Position numbers and translations under genes: made by a program. This document shows, one piece after another, positions 24,300 to 35,734 of a stretch of 64,000 bases of DNA. Numbering within the stretch: the first letter of the stretch is position 1; every line of letters begins with the position of its first letter. The notes beneath the pieces are model-generated. The model was not told where the DNA came from, made no database searches, and saw only the letters and a program-made list of their open reading frames with translations. Origin of the DNA: Armigeres subalbatus (Eukaryota > Arthropoda > Insecta > Diptera > Culicidae); the NCBI RefSeq assembly GCF_024139115.2, contig NC_085139.1:11193533-11257532 (forward strand). The letters are read 5' to 3'.

Positions 24300-26722
24300 G
24301 CGGAACGATGTGGATCAAAGCATTAATGGTTATTAAAAAAATCCTACCGCTTCAGAAGTGGAATATTTGAAATGATCAATTTTACGAATGTTCCGGATCA
24401 TCCAAGGGACCACCCAGTGGACACAATAACTTCAATAACAGGTCGTTGCAGCATCGTTTTCTATGCTCAGGGTTCGGCAGAAAAATGGTTCTTAAAAATC
24501 CCACAGATTACGATTATGGAATATTCGAATCTGACCATTTTACGGATGTTCCGGATCTCCCAGGGGACCACCGAAGAACACAATGGTCCGTATGTGGGTC
24601 AAAGTACCAATTCCATGCTCTGAGTTCGACGCAGAATGGATTCGGTGAAATCCTGCGGTCACCCAACTGATGAAATATTCGAATCTCATACCATTTTACT
24701 GGCAGATGTTCCGGATCTTCCAGAAGGAACTTACCAGTGGGCAACAATGGGTCCCGTATCATCATAGTATCGCCCATGCTCAGGGTTCGGCAAGAAAATG
24801 GTTCTTAAAAATCCGTCGCTATAGAATGGAATATCTGAATGACCATTTTAACGAACAATGTTCCTGGATCTTACTGGGACCACCTAGTGGACACAATGGT
24901 CCACATGTGTCAAACCATCGATTCCATGCTCAGGGTTCGGCAGAAATAGTTTAAGAAAATCTTGTCACCTAACGACGGAACTTCAGATTGACGACATTTT
25001 ACGGATGTTCTGAAGTTTCAGAAGACCGTCCAGTAGACAGAATGGTCCGTATGTGGGTCAAAGCATCAATTCCATGCTCAAGGGTTCGTCAGAAAATGGT
25101 TCGCAAAAATTCCTGTCAAGCTTTCGATGGAGATTTTACGAATTGACCATTTTGGTGGATGTTAATGGTCCGTAATGGGTCAAAGCATCGATTCCCATGC
25201 TCGGGGTTCGGCAGAAAAATGGTTCTAAAAAATTCTGTCGCCTTCGATGTGAATTTACAGGGCTGACCATTTTTACGGATGTTCCAGACTCAGGGATTCC
25301 ACCATGTAGACACAATGTCCGTATGTAGGTCGAAGCATCAATTCCATGCTCTGGGTTCAGCAAGAAAAAAACCTTCTAAAAAGGTCCCGTCGCTCTACTA
25401 TTGAATTTACGAATTGACCATTTTTACGGATGTTCCGGATCTTCCAGGGGACCACCCAGTGGACACAATGGTCCATATGTAGGTCGAAGCATCAATTCCA
25501 TACTCAGGGTTCAGCAAAAAAACCTTTAAAAAGTCCCGTCGCTCTACGATGGAATTTACGAATTGACCATTTCTACGGATGTTCCGGATCTTCCAGGGGA
25601 CCACCCAGTGAACACAAAGGCCGGAAGTGGTTCGAAGCATCAATTCCATACTCAGAGTTCAGCAAAAAATAATTTAAAAAAATCCCGTCGCTGTACGATG
25701 GAATTTACGAATTGACCATTTTTACGGATGTTCCAGATCTTCCAGGGACCATTCTAGTGGACACAAAAGGCCGGAAGGTTGGGTAATAAAGCATCAATTC
25801 CTACTCAGGGTTCAGCAGAAAATGGTGCTAAAAATCCGTCGCTGTACGATGGAATTTTGACGAATTGACTCATTTTACGGATGTTCCAGATCTTCCAGGG
25901 GACCACCCAATGTAGACACAATAAACTGTATGTAGATCGAAGCGTCAATTCCATACTCCAGGGTTCAGCAAAAAAAAAACTTTGGGAAAAGTCCCTAATC
26001 GCTCTACGATGGAATTTTCTTTCGAATTGACCATTTCTTACGGATGTTCCGAGTGAACACAAAGAGTCGGAGAGTGGTTCAAGCATCAATTTCCCATACC
26101 TAGGGTTCAGCAAAAAATAAATTTAAAAAAATCCCGTGGCTGCATTGATGGAATTTACGAAGTGACCATTTTACGGATGTTCCGGATCTTCCAGGGGACC
26201 ACCCAGTGGACACAAAGGCCGTTGAAGTGGGTCAAAACATCAATTTCTCAGGGTTCAGCAGGAAATGGTGCTAAAAAATCCCGTCGCTGTATGGGGGATT
26301 TGGACCGCATGAACTGACCATTTTACAGATGTTCCGGACCTTCCAGGGACTAACGGTGGACACAATCAGGTCATAGCGTATTGTAGGTCTAAGCATCAAT
26401 TCGGCATACTCAGGGTTTGCCAGCAAAAAAAACTTCCTAAAAAAGTCCGTGGCTGCCTCTACGATGAGAATTACCGAATTGACCATTTTTTTTTTACGGA
26501 TGTTCCAGGATCTTCCAGGGGACCACCCAGTGGACACAATGGTCCGTATGTATGAGTCAAAGCATCGATTCCATAATTAGGGAGCTCCATAGCAAAAAAG
26601 CCTTCTAAAAAGTCCTGTCGCTCTAATGACGATGGAATTTACGAATTGACCATTTTACGGAGGTTTTGGATCTTCCAGGGACCACCCAGTAATAACACAA
26701 AAGGCCGTGAAGTGGGTCGAAC
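24300..26722 (-). repeat. About 150-bp satellite, reverse arm
   Basis: The same unit as the forward arm in the opposite orientation, seen as ACGGATGTTCCGGATCTTCC, GGGGACCACCCAGTGGACAC and CAGGGTTC. Cores near 25431 and 25581 are 150 bp apart. Units here carry more indels than in the forward arm. The arm ends at about 26722, where gypsy sequence resumes. Confidence 0.93.
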
Positions 26723-27130
26723 CCCTAAGCGTTTCAATGTCAGTCCAATCGTCCGGTGCTCAATACGTACTTCGTCCGCTCCGGTGTCGATAATAAAGCG
26801 AAGAGTGATCAATTCTCGACCGACATCAGCCATCACCGTTCGTTTGCCTTCTAGATGGAATAATTCTCGAATCTCCACATTTTTGGTAACATCGTCGATC
26901 TCACGTACGAATTCCTCGGTTTCTCATCCGTATTCTGTGGCGTATTCTGTTGGCCATACAGTTTTTACGCTGCCATGGAACCGGTGCTTTCGATTGTCTC
27001 TGCAACAACGTGCGAAGTGGCCCAATTTTTGTTGCACTTATGGCAGCGAGAGGTTTTATGGGACAATGCCGATCGTTTGATATCGCTGGTTCCCCAAGAC
27101 ATCTGGTTCACTTCGTGCTTGGTTTCTTGT
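26723..27130 (-). pseudogene. Ty3/gypsy nucleocapsid and protease fragment
   Basis: Read on the minus strand, about 27050-26990 encodes a zinc knuckle, CHKCNK followed by GHFARCC (CX2CX4HX4C type, with a small frame disruption). From 26878 the frame contains FHLEGKRTVMADVGREL and FIIDTGADE, the DTGA active-site motif of retroelement aspartic proteases. Satellite DNA then cuts the gene just after LGVRP. It matches in strand and order the RT at 20462-21352. Confidence 0.75.
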
Positions 27131-27483
27131 TTTGATTGTTGGACATTTTATAGAAGCTGTGTTTTAATCAATGGCTAAAAAATTTGATTTCCTACGCGAA
27201 CTCTTGAACCTTAATAACAATAGAAAATATTATTATTTTTCAAAAGAATTCCCTTTTTTATGTTTTTTAAGTTAAGATTAATACCTTCGCTTGTTCACTC
27301 AAGATTCATACGATCCTTCCGATGTTCAACATATCATCGAGGGAAGTACTGTCAGTTTCGAGATACTTCTGCTCTCAATTTATCAACAGTTGTAGCAATA
27401 AAATATTATTATTTGATCCATGATCATATTCTCACTTTGGTCTCCAAAGTAACACAGCTCTAGCTTGGCCCGTAAGCGACTCA
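27131..27483. other. AT-rich spacer, nothing seen
   Basis: No open frame with a motif. A second LTR of the gypsy element would be expected upstream of the capsid gene, but no match to the 19568-19687 block was seen. Confidence 0.35.
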
Positions 27484-27725
27484 GTGTACTTTAAGATTCA
27501 GTTACATTATTGCTCTTCTATCTCCTTCCTTATTCATACCTCTTCTTTCATTCACCTTTTCCTTCTTCATCATTCTCCTCTCTGCCCTCTTTCTATATCC
27601 TTCTTCATTATTTATTTTTCATTCCTTCTTCTTACTTCCTTCTTTTTTCTCCCTTCGTTCTTCTTTCTTCGTCTGCTCACTTTTCCCTTACTTCGCAATT
27701 CTCACTTCTCACTCCAACTTCATTC
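27484..27725 (+). repeat. Polypyrimidine tract
   Basis: About 240 bp of mainly C and T on the plus strand (TTCTTC, CTTCCTTC words). It is the strand-complement in composition of the purine tract at 18776-19560. The encoded Phe/Ser/Leu frames are not genes. Confidence 0.75.
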
Positions 27726-29560
27726 GGCCTAATAACGTTCTGCCTAATGACCATTCAGGCTAACGACAGGCCTAATGACCCAGCATCGACTAGTGAGTAA
27801 TTCTTGAGAGAATTCCATTGGCTCAAAGCAAAATATGACCAGAATGTAAATATAATTTGGCGAAAAATTCGTTTTTCCCTAAAAGGCCGTTTGGTCGATT
27901 TATTCATCAGCAAAATACCGTTTGGTCAGCAAATAGTTTGTTTGACAGAATGGTCTGTTTACGAAATGTCGTTTTGGCAGCTAAGGGTCCATATGAATAT
28001 GGCATCGCAATTACTGAACGGATACTATGGTCAAAATATGTTCACCTGATTGACCGAATGAGGATTAACAGCGAAAATAGCCTTTTTGTCGAATGACCAT
28101 TTATGAAATTTGTAACCTTCTACTTTTTGAGTCGTGCTGGTTAACAGCCAGGTTATCTGAACCAATCCTTGAACGCCATCTGAAAACTGTGAATCTCGAA
28201 ATGGTTTGTCGAATATAGCTTACGGCGAAAAGCTACGCAAAGCCAAGGGAATTCAATAGAACTGTTAATTTAGTTTGAATTTAATCGATAGATTGATTAG
28301 ATCATTTGACTGAAAATCGGTCGTTTTGGTAGGAATGGCCATTTGACGGACGAATCACTTGCCGAATGATCCCTTTCTGCAAAACAACCCATTCAGCAAC
28401 GAGCCTTTTTACTACATGATCTTATCGTTAAAACGACTTTTGGTAGCTGATCAATTCAGTCGAGACGGCACTTTTCACAGAAAATGCCATTTGGACAAGG
28501 TTGTTTTGCAGTTCGAGCCGAATCTTTCCTTTTGGCTGTATGTCGCATTCGGCAAAACTACATTTCGGCTGAAACCATTGTTAATTGATAGTATTTTCAG
28601 ATAAACAATCCAGTTCGGCTCGGCTAAAATGGATTTGGCAAGACCAGTAAGCGTTAGTAGAGGTTACGGAATTTTGCTTTCATTTGTCGAAAAAGGCAAT
28701 TTGAACAAACGAGTGGCCAGTTAAGACCAATGGTCCGTTCAAGTAATTGACATTGACCGAATATGTAAAGCATTCGATAAACGGCATTTTTGGCCGAATG
28801 CTTCTTCAAGCTGAACAATCGATTTCGACCCAGACGACTTGTTAGGGTCTTTGACAAATTACCAGCTCGACCGTCTGTCACTTTCCGGTCAATGGAATTT
28901 CCAAAATTTTCTTTATGAGACAATACAAATAGTAACAAAAAAAGAAACTCTAAAAATTCCAACAATTTTTTCATTAAAACCAAAGATTTTTGTTAAAATT
29001 TACATTTGGAACAATCTTTCGCTGAAACTTCGAAGAATTTTTCGTCGTGAAAAGTCAATGAGGTCTCCCGATGGATATCTGTTTTAACATTGGTTTCTAA
29101 TTTAGTCGTCTTAAAAATCTAGATTGAAAGTCATGGTGGAAGCATCGTTTGTTAGAATTTCAGAACAATATCTTACTCTGAGAGATTTGGAACGAACTTT
29201 CCGTGAAAATTTGAAGGAACTCTCATGTCAAATCAACAATTTTCCGCTTAAATTCAATAATGTTTCCTAGCAAATCTAGAAGCTCTCTCGGTAATTTCAA
29301 AAGAATTCTCAACACTTGACAGTAGTTCCCGTAGAAAAATGTTTCACTTTCACCGAACTGCATTTTCGGACTACTGGCAATTTTTCAGGTATGGCAAATT
29401 CGGCCAATCGATTTTTCAGCCAAATGAACTGTTCGATCCGAATGACAAAGACCGAATAACTTTATGCAGATGAATTCTTTTGCAAAATGGTCTGTCGGTC
29501 AAGCATACGGGTCGACCAAACAACTATCAATACTTATGTCTTTGAGCCAAATGGCTTTCC
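27726..29560. repeat. Degenerate short repeats built on GCCGAATG/TTTGGTC words
   Basis: The region is scattered with GGCCTAATGACC, TTTGGTCGA, GCCGAATG, ATTTGGAC and their variants at irregular 20-40-base spacing, on both strands. This is an old decayed minisatellite. A cleaner cousin occurs at 53265-53335. No gene is supported. Confidence 0.45.
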
Positions 29561-30156
29561 TGCCGTACAAAAGATCAACGATAAATTCTTTGGATGTTCA
29601 CGGCGAAATCTTCTATTTCCATTGAGTTTTTTAGTTTTTACGGAAGGATTCTCAAATTTCACGCAAAATGTAGGAGGTTTTCAAGAAAATCATTGTGTAT
29701 CTTCACGAAAACTCTTGGAGCTTCAACTTAATACATGAGAATCATCAAAAAAATTCTGCAGAGATTTCAGTTGGATCTCCAGGATTTCCACTGAAAATTC
29801 TGCTAGGACTTCTTCAAATTTGAATAGGCGTGAAACTATAGATTAGCGGCGTGAAAATTTTAGCAGCATGCGCAGATGCAAAAATGTCGTGCGCTGCACT
29901 GCCTCTACGGTAAGTGAGTTCAACACTGCTTGAAGAGGTTCGAGGGCCTGAATTATTTCACCTACCGTCAAAAATTCGTCAATACAGTGTAGTAGCCAAA
30001 GCAATTTAAGCTCGATTCACTCATCCGTAAAAAAATTAGCTAGTGAAAATTATTTTAATGATCAAATTTTGTTTTCTACGTCACGCTTTGAAAAATCTGG
30101 CATCTCATGCAAGCCTACTGAGATTGAATTCAATTTTATTCTCATTTGCTTCGTAG
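29561..30156. other. AT-rich spacer, nothing seen
   Basis: No recognisable open frame, motif or repeat boundary. Confidence 0.35.
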
Positions 30157-30158
30157 TA

Positions 30159-30877
30159 GGGGAAGTGGGGGTAACACGCCCATAGGGGTTAAAACGCGCC
30201 ACCCCTGAACAAATAGGTTAAATATCCCATTGTGATTATTTTAAATAGTCTATACGATGAATCAATGAAAATATTGCCATTGGATACATATATTTCTGTG
30301 ATTTTTTCTAGGTACGACATGAAAACTCGAAAAATGATTTTTGCGTGTTTTGATGCAATTCAACTCAGTAATTGTCTTTCTATCGCTGTTATTCATTGAG
30401 TAAATTGAAAATTGGATATGAAGCCATGCTGCTTACTCGTGTTCTATGTGTTCCACACGAGAATCGTCATAAATTGGTCTCCAAGAAACGATTTGATGGG
30501 CCTTCAAAGCTTCTGAGAGGTCGGTGTGAAGACAGTACGCCTATCTTTCATTTCTGTATGGCCGAAACAGCTGAACATTCGTTAATTGCCTTATGTGAGG
30601 ACAATTAAAATGAAAATCAGTACAATAAACACATCGCGCTTTAACCCATCCCGCGCGCATCTCACCCCGCATAGGTTTCAAAATCAATATTTTCATGGTG
30701 CTTTTAAAATCAAATTTCTGTGCAATAAAATGTACAATTAGATATCTGTCATCGAGTAGTCAGTCGCAGTGATGCTGTTCTTTAGTATGCGCTGATGAAA
30801 ACTGGCTGAAATGGTGGTTTTCCATTGATGAAAAGTAGCATTTTCACTTAACGTAAGGCGTCCACCCCCAGTTCCCC
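30159..30877 (+). mobile_element. Non-autonomous TIR element with TA target duplication
   Basis: The left end GGGGAAGTGGGGG and the right end CCCCCAGTTCCCC form a 13-bp inverted repeat with one mismatch, and similarity continues inward to CACGCC against GGCGT. The dinucleotide TA flanks both ends (30157-30158 and 30878-30879), as in Tc1/mariner-like and related elements. The 719-bp interior encodes only a 78-codon frame without motifs. Confidence 0.65.
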
Positions 30878-30879
30878 TA

Positions 30880-31450
30880 TATCCACCGTATGATTGAATT
30901 TAAAATCTGCTATCATTGTTTACTATTACCAATTGAAAATGTTGGAGTTTTGTTTTGTATTTTTATAATGAAATCGCTTTATCAAACAATGTAACCAAAC
31001 AAATCGAATGCTTTTTCAGGAAAGTTCTAATTCTGAATTTATTAGCATCAGCATTAGCATTGAGCAATCCGCACAAATGAATTGCCTGCTTCGAGCGTGC
31101 TTACAGAGGCACACTTTCTGAGTTAACTTCGAAAGTATAGGTGAGCTGCGAGAGGTTTCCGGTATGCGTGAGCAGAACTAACAAAGCGGACACAAAACAA
31201 ACAAAACTGGAGGCTAAAAGCACCAACAGAGACAATAAAGCCAAGAAGCTAGATTTTGCATACATGTATTTTGGGCAGCGGCCCTGATCATCTTCTTTCT
31301 AGCCTCTACTTCTGGCTTTACTCCTCTACTCTTTCTCTATTCATCTCTTTTACTGCTAACATATTTCGTACTCACGGTACCGTCGGGGCGTCCCCACAGC
31401 GACGACCTTTCTGCGTCGGTCACGTGCCGCCGCTCCACGCACGCCTCTCG
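30880..31450. other. Spacer, possible 3' flank of the 31.45-kb gene
   Basis: AT-rich to about 31250, then GC-richer. On the minus strand this would be 3' of the stop at 31451. No clear poly(A) signal position was chosen. Confidence 0.3.
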
Positions 31451-31837
31451 TCAGAAATCCTTGCTCTTGTACGTTCGTTCGCTCCGCTCGCCAATCCCTC
31501 TGGCCGTCCAGTGCGACCGGGTTACTGGTTGGGGACCCTCCGAGGGAGTTTTCCTGCGCTCGTCGTCGATGATGCTTTCTTCACCCGCTACAACGGGTGA
31601 CGAATCTTGCCGATCCTCGATCGTTTCAGTCAGTGGTGTCCCAGGCCGCCCTCTGCCGGCTCTTGTGGGACGAGCGCTCGTAGCCCTGGACTGTCGTTCA
31701 CTCGCCGGCTTTCCGCCTCTTCTGCCCGGCGATGGGTTCCCGCGTTGTTCGGAGTGATCCGGATGGTAACAAAGGCCCTGTTGAGGCAACAGTAATGACA
31801 ACCTAATATGGCCAATTCTAATTTCAAAAAACTCACC
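31451..31837 (-). CDS. Terminal exons of an unrecognised spliced gene
   Basis: On the minus strand, an upstream exon encodes CFRYELRKDRPSGKLLFYHW and ends CCCCAAAGG|GTGAGT, with its last base at 31837. A 59-bp intron (31836-31778) ends in the pyrimidine-rich acceptor TTGCCTCAACAG. The next exon (31777-31451) continues in phase 0 for 108 codons to a TGA. That exon is Arg/Pro/Gly-rich with an acidic patch (SIIDDERRK) and ends RSERTYKSKDF. Two independent splice signals joining two open frames in phase are good evidence of a gene. The upstream exon can be followed to about 32050 (IKFEIVPPIGKRIPCPLS, KAHTIVYRFSG) with one frameshift near 31985. The family is not recognised. A retroelement polyprotein end is possible because of the basic low-complexity tail. 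Confidence 0.5.
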   Translation of the reverse strand, partial: GEFFEIRIGHIRLSLLLPQQGLCYHPDHSEQRGNPSPGRRGGKPASERQSRATSARPTRAGRGRPGTPLTETIEDRQDSSPVVAGEESIIDDERRKTPSEGPQPVTRSHWTARGIGERSERTYKSKDF

Positions 31838-32582
31838 CTTTGGGGCCTTTTCTTGATAGTTCGCTTGTCAGGAGGGAGCTGGACTCTTTCCCAGTGATAA
31901 AACAGCAGTTTTCCTGACGGTCTGTCCTTCCTAAGTTCGTACCTGAAGCACACGGGTGTAGGTTTGGAGTTAGATGCCACTGAATCGGTACACGATGGTG
32001 TGGGCCTTCGCGCTCAACGGGCAGGGAATTCGTTTTCCGATAGGCGGAACTATCTCAAATTTAATCGTTGGCTGACTGACACGAGTAAATAATGACTCAT
32101 TCAGGACTTACGGTTTTAATCGATTTTTGTGACTGCGATCTGTGCGATTCTTGTCCGCGACTCCAGGGAAAGCTGTTCATTGGCGGAAATGCGAATGTCA
32201 CCAAGAAGTGTCAGATTCTCATGTCAAATTATTTTCGCCTTCTTTTCGTGGCAGTTGGACGTTTGGATGCGTATTTGAGACGGCGGCTTTGATGATTTAC
32301 ACGGAACGAAATGAATTTTCGAATCTGCCACTGATATGCAGTATGAAGATGCGATGCGGATTTCTTTGACTTGCGTGACGATAGAGAATTTCTTGTGTTG
32401 TTGTTTCTCGCTTACAGCTAATGATATATATATTTACGTAACCACTTTTTTGTCAAATAAACCAGGTGACGAATTTAGAACTTGAATTTTAGCTGGCAGG
32501 ATTGCCAAATGTGCGTTCCCGAACCAATTGGAATCGGACCAGCCGAACTGCTAAAGTTTATGGAGAAGAAATGCTGACTTAC

Positions 32583-32733
32583 CTGTGGTCCGTGTGTAAT
32601 CGATTGAAAAACTGAGGCTTCCGTCACGTTGTTGCCCATGGCCTGCTTGTGCATATTTCAAATTCAAATCAGTTGCGGCGCTTGTCATATCGACTCGTGG
32701 TGCGTTTAGTCGATAAAGTGGATAATACATCAT
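32583..32733 (-). CDS. Possible first exon of the same minus-strand gene
   Basis: From ATG at 32733 the minus strand encodes about 50 residues (MMYYPLYRLNAPRVDMTS, then a Gln/Gly-rich stretch and FSIDYTRTT). It ends ACCACAG|GTAAGTC, a near-perfect donor. The upstream sequence at 32740-33000 is GC-rich with an inverted repeat of CGATTCTATCG. Whether this exon joins the exons at 31451-32050 is inferred from strand and distance only. Confidence 0.4.
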
Positions 32734-34215
32734 AAGATATCACACTCGCTACACACTTCCAAAAGAGAATAATAAACTAACAATTCATACCACACAATCC
32801 GCAATTTGCTTCGGTGGAAATTAACCGGTCCGTGCGGCCATTACCGTAGTCCCTTTACCCGGTCCCTAATCAAGTGGGACGGCGGCAGCTAGTCGCCGCG
32901 ATTCTATCGTTGGGTCGCTGCAGGCAATGTCCCATTTAGGCTTCCTATCAGCGGCGATGAGTCGCAGTCGCCAAGTCGATAGAATCGCGTCGCGTGATTA
33001 ATGCGTATGTTTGGGGGAACCTTTATCCGTAGAGCAGCGAATATGCTTAGTTTTATTAAAAGATTTAGTTATAATTACAGAGAAAGGCGAGTCGTCCCAC
33101 TTAGAACAAAATGCAACTAAAATCATCGTCACGGAAACATTATCGCCCAATGCTAAACGCACTGTATACATACACTGAAAACAGCGGTGCGGTTAAAGTT
33201 ACCATTCTGATGGTTTAAATTAAATGCACAACGCCACTTGATTTGTGCAGACTACATTGATCAGTCATTTCAAACGAAAATAGTTGTGGATTTTTACTAT
33301 GGATGCAAAATTGGGATGACAGCAATACCATGCTTAGTCAGCGTAACAACATTTTAGAGTTAAAGTAACAATCATTCCCCATTTAAATTACGATGATTGT
33401 GTAGTCATTCATTGCCACAAAACAAATAACAAAAAGAAAATACACGGCTTTCAATGTATAACTACTTTATTAATAAATATTCCAAGTTAATGTTTTTATT
33501 TTCCATAGCACTAGGTATTTTTATTGTTAACGTCAGAAAGTTTGATGAAAATCATTCTCCGGCGAGATAGAACCAACATTTCTCAAAGAAACATTCGGAA
33601 TTAAACTCGGTGTTTATGGATTTTAGTTCTGAAAATAGAGAGCAATAAATTTTATCTCTAGCAAATATAATAGAAATAAAAACTCACCTATCATTTCGAG
33701 AACTCTATTGCTGCTTTGATGATGAGTTAGATGAGTAAATGTTAAGGAACTTTTAAGATGGGTGAACTGCAATAGATGATTTTTTTAATTTTATTGTGAG
33801 CGTGAAAATGTATAAATGAAGGCTTAGAAATATAAATACGAACCTTGCATTTTGATTAGCCATAGAAGAATTTATCAAAGGTTTATAATTTTTTTAGCCT
33901 ATTTTAATACTGAGGCACCAGGAAGGTGTTTGTCAACAATGGCGTTCTTTGCTGGATTTATTTTTTCACTACAGAAGTACTATTATTATTTGTTGAAAAT
34001 ACATGTGTCATAAGTATTCATATAACCATTTATATTCATAAACATACTGTATACTGTATACATACCTATAGGTGGACAAGCGGCAACCAGGACCCGGTAA
34101 GAAGCAAACGTCAAACACAAAAAAAAACGGTGGAAACATCTTCTGTGCCGATCGACCACCTACACAAATTTAATCCACCGTTAAAAACATGAACGATGGA
34201 ACTTGTGTAGGGTGA
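32734..34215. other. Probable 5' flank then AT-rich spacer
   Basis: GC-rich to about 33000 with the inverted pair CGATTCTATCG/CGATAGAATCG on either side of a 90-base segment. AT-rich beyond that. An 88-codon plus-strand frame at 33926-34192 ends in a basic segment but is not recognised. Confidence 0.35.
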
Positions 34216-34610
34216 GACGTCTGTTTCTCTGTGTTATAACTGTCAAGATCCCTATGATATTAAAACTTTGTACGTTGCGTATGTCAGATCAATTCTAGAA
34301 TATTGTAGTATTGTATGGTCTCCGTATATGACATGAGAATCGAATCGAATTTATTCAGAACAATTTTATTTTATATGCCTCACACAAATTAGGATGGATA
34401 ACGTTCCCACTTCCGTCGTACGAGGCGCGATGTATGCGTAGAGATATCCAATCATTGACAAAGCGTCTCCTACTCGGCAATTGAGAAATCGAAACCTATT
34501 TGCCACAAGTGCTCATCGAACAAACTATGCCAAATTGAGTCTGTTACAATCAGTATTGTGAAGCAATTGATTTAGTCATGCCTCGTATGAGCCTAAGAAA
34601 GTAGTTTAGG
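34216..34610 (+). pseudogene. Jockey-superfamily LINE, RT C-terminal fragment
   Basis: The plus strand encodes CQDPYDIKTLYVAYVRSILE followed by YCSIVWSPY, the typical post-RT thumb segment of Jockey-like elements. After frame changes it continues LPSYEARCMRRDIQ and YNQYCEAIDLVMPRMSL. The same C-terminal signature (NQHCEAIDLTMSRHN) occurs in the longer minus-strand copy at 53735-55945, so both belong to one family. It is a 5'-truncated dead copy. Confidence 0.75.
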
Positions 34611-35734
34611 AGTATTAGTTACAATAGAACATGGTTATAAGTTTTGTAATGTAATCTACATTATGTTTGACGCAATAAGAAAACGTAGCTTCAAAATGGC
34701 GTAATGCGCAAAATACACTCACAAAGAAAGAAAACTTTGGCCTTTCTTTCCTCCAAACCTGAAAATATAAAATTCATGATTCCAATGATTCAAATTAAAC
34801 AATTAAAGTTATTTGCAGAATAGATCCTGTTTTCAACGTTCCATAAATGTTTTGATTCGCCAAATATTTATCAAGTCGCCTTAGCAACTTTAAAACCCTA
34901 AGGAAGTATTAGTTGCTCAGGTTGTTTTTTGCAAATCTAGGAGATTTTAGACAAGGCTATGCAATTTGTTCATTCTAGTACTTCATGAACGCAAACAAAA
35001 ATTGGGCAGTTGCATATGGGACATAATAAAGCATAGACGCCGTCTTAAGACTGCTCAGTTATTTCTATGTACTTAACAATATTATAGAAATTGGACACTC
35101 TCAAGTCTCATAGATTCCAAGATAATTAGTCCAACATGACATTTGCGCTGCTAAGCGGATGAATACCACACTCAATATTCTGGACAATCCAAACTATCTT
35201 GAGTTCACGACTTTGGGACAGCTGCTTAGAAGCTCTTTTCGGTACTCAAAGCTTCAATATCCATTCAATTATATCGGGAAGGGGGTAAACAGAAATGGTA
35301 AGCTAGTTTTGAGCTATTCTGGACAATCCAAACAGTATTTGAGATTGAGATTCAAGATATACAGCTGCATCTTTTTCCAGTACGGAAAGCTTCAATATGC
35401 ATACAATTATATCCATCCATCTCCAGAAATTATTCCAAATGCTCCTGAATATTCCTCAAGGAATATTCCTCCACGAGTTTCTCCGGATATTCCTCCACAT
35501 ATTCCTTCGGGTATTCGTCCTGGAATTCTCATTCTTGAAGTTCCAGAGGAATTCTACAGGATATTTTCTAGATATAGATTTTCAGAGGAATTCCTTCGAG
35601 TATTCGTCAAGGCATTACTCTGGATATTACTCTCCAGAAACTCTTCTGGGTATTTCCCAATAATTCCTCTAAATCAGCGTTCTCAACCTTTGTCTGGAGA
35701 GGTATCCCTTCGAGTTTTACATTCTGTGCCTCAC
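34611..35734. other. Spacer with a two-copy direct repeat and a possible hAT terminus
   Basis: The block with GGACAATCCAAAC and AAAGCTTCAATAT occurs twice, near 35182-35270 and 35321-35410. At 35440-35600 there are many GAATTCC/ATTCCTC words, a common degenerate mosquito repeat. The 194-codon frame at 35159-35743 runs across these repeats and is not a convincing gene. CAGCGTTCTCAACC at 35675 looks like an hAT terminus, but no partner end was found. Confidence 0.4.

Noticed and set aside
31256..31795. Plus-strand frames of 60-114 codons at 31.3-31.8 kb
   Set aside because: They lie opposite the spliced minus-strand exons, which have splice signals and better coding character.
35675..35688. 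hAT element starting at CAGCGTTCTCAACC
   Set aside because: Only one terminus is visible and no target duplication or opposite end was found.
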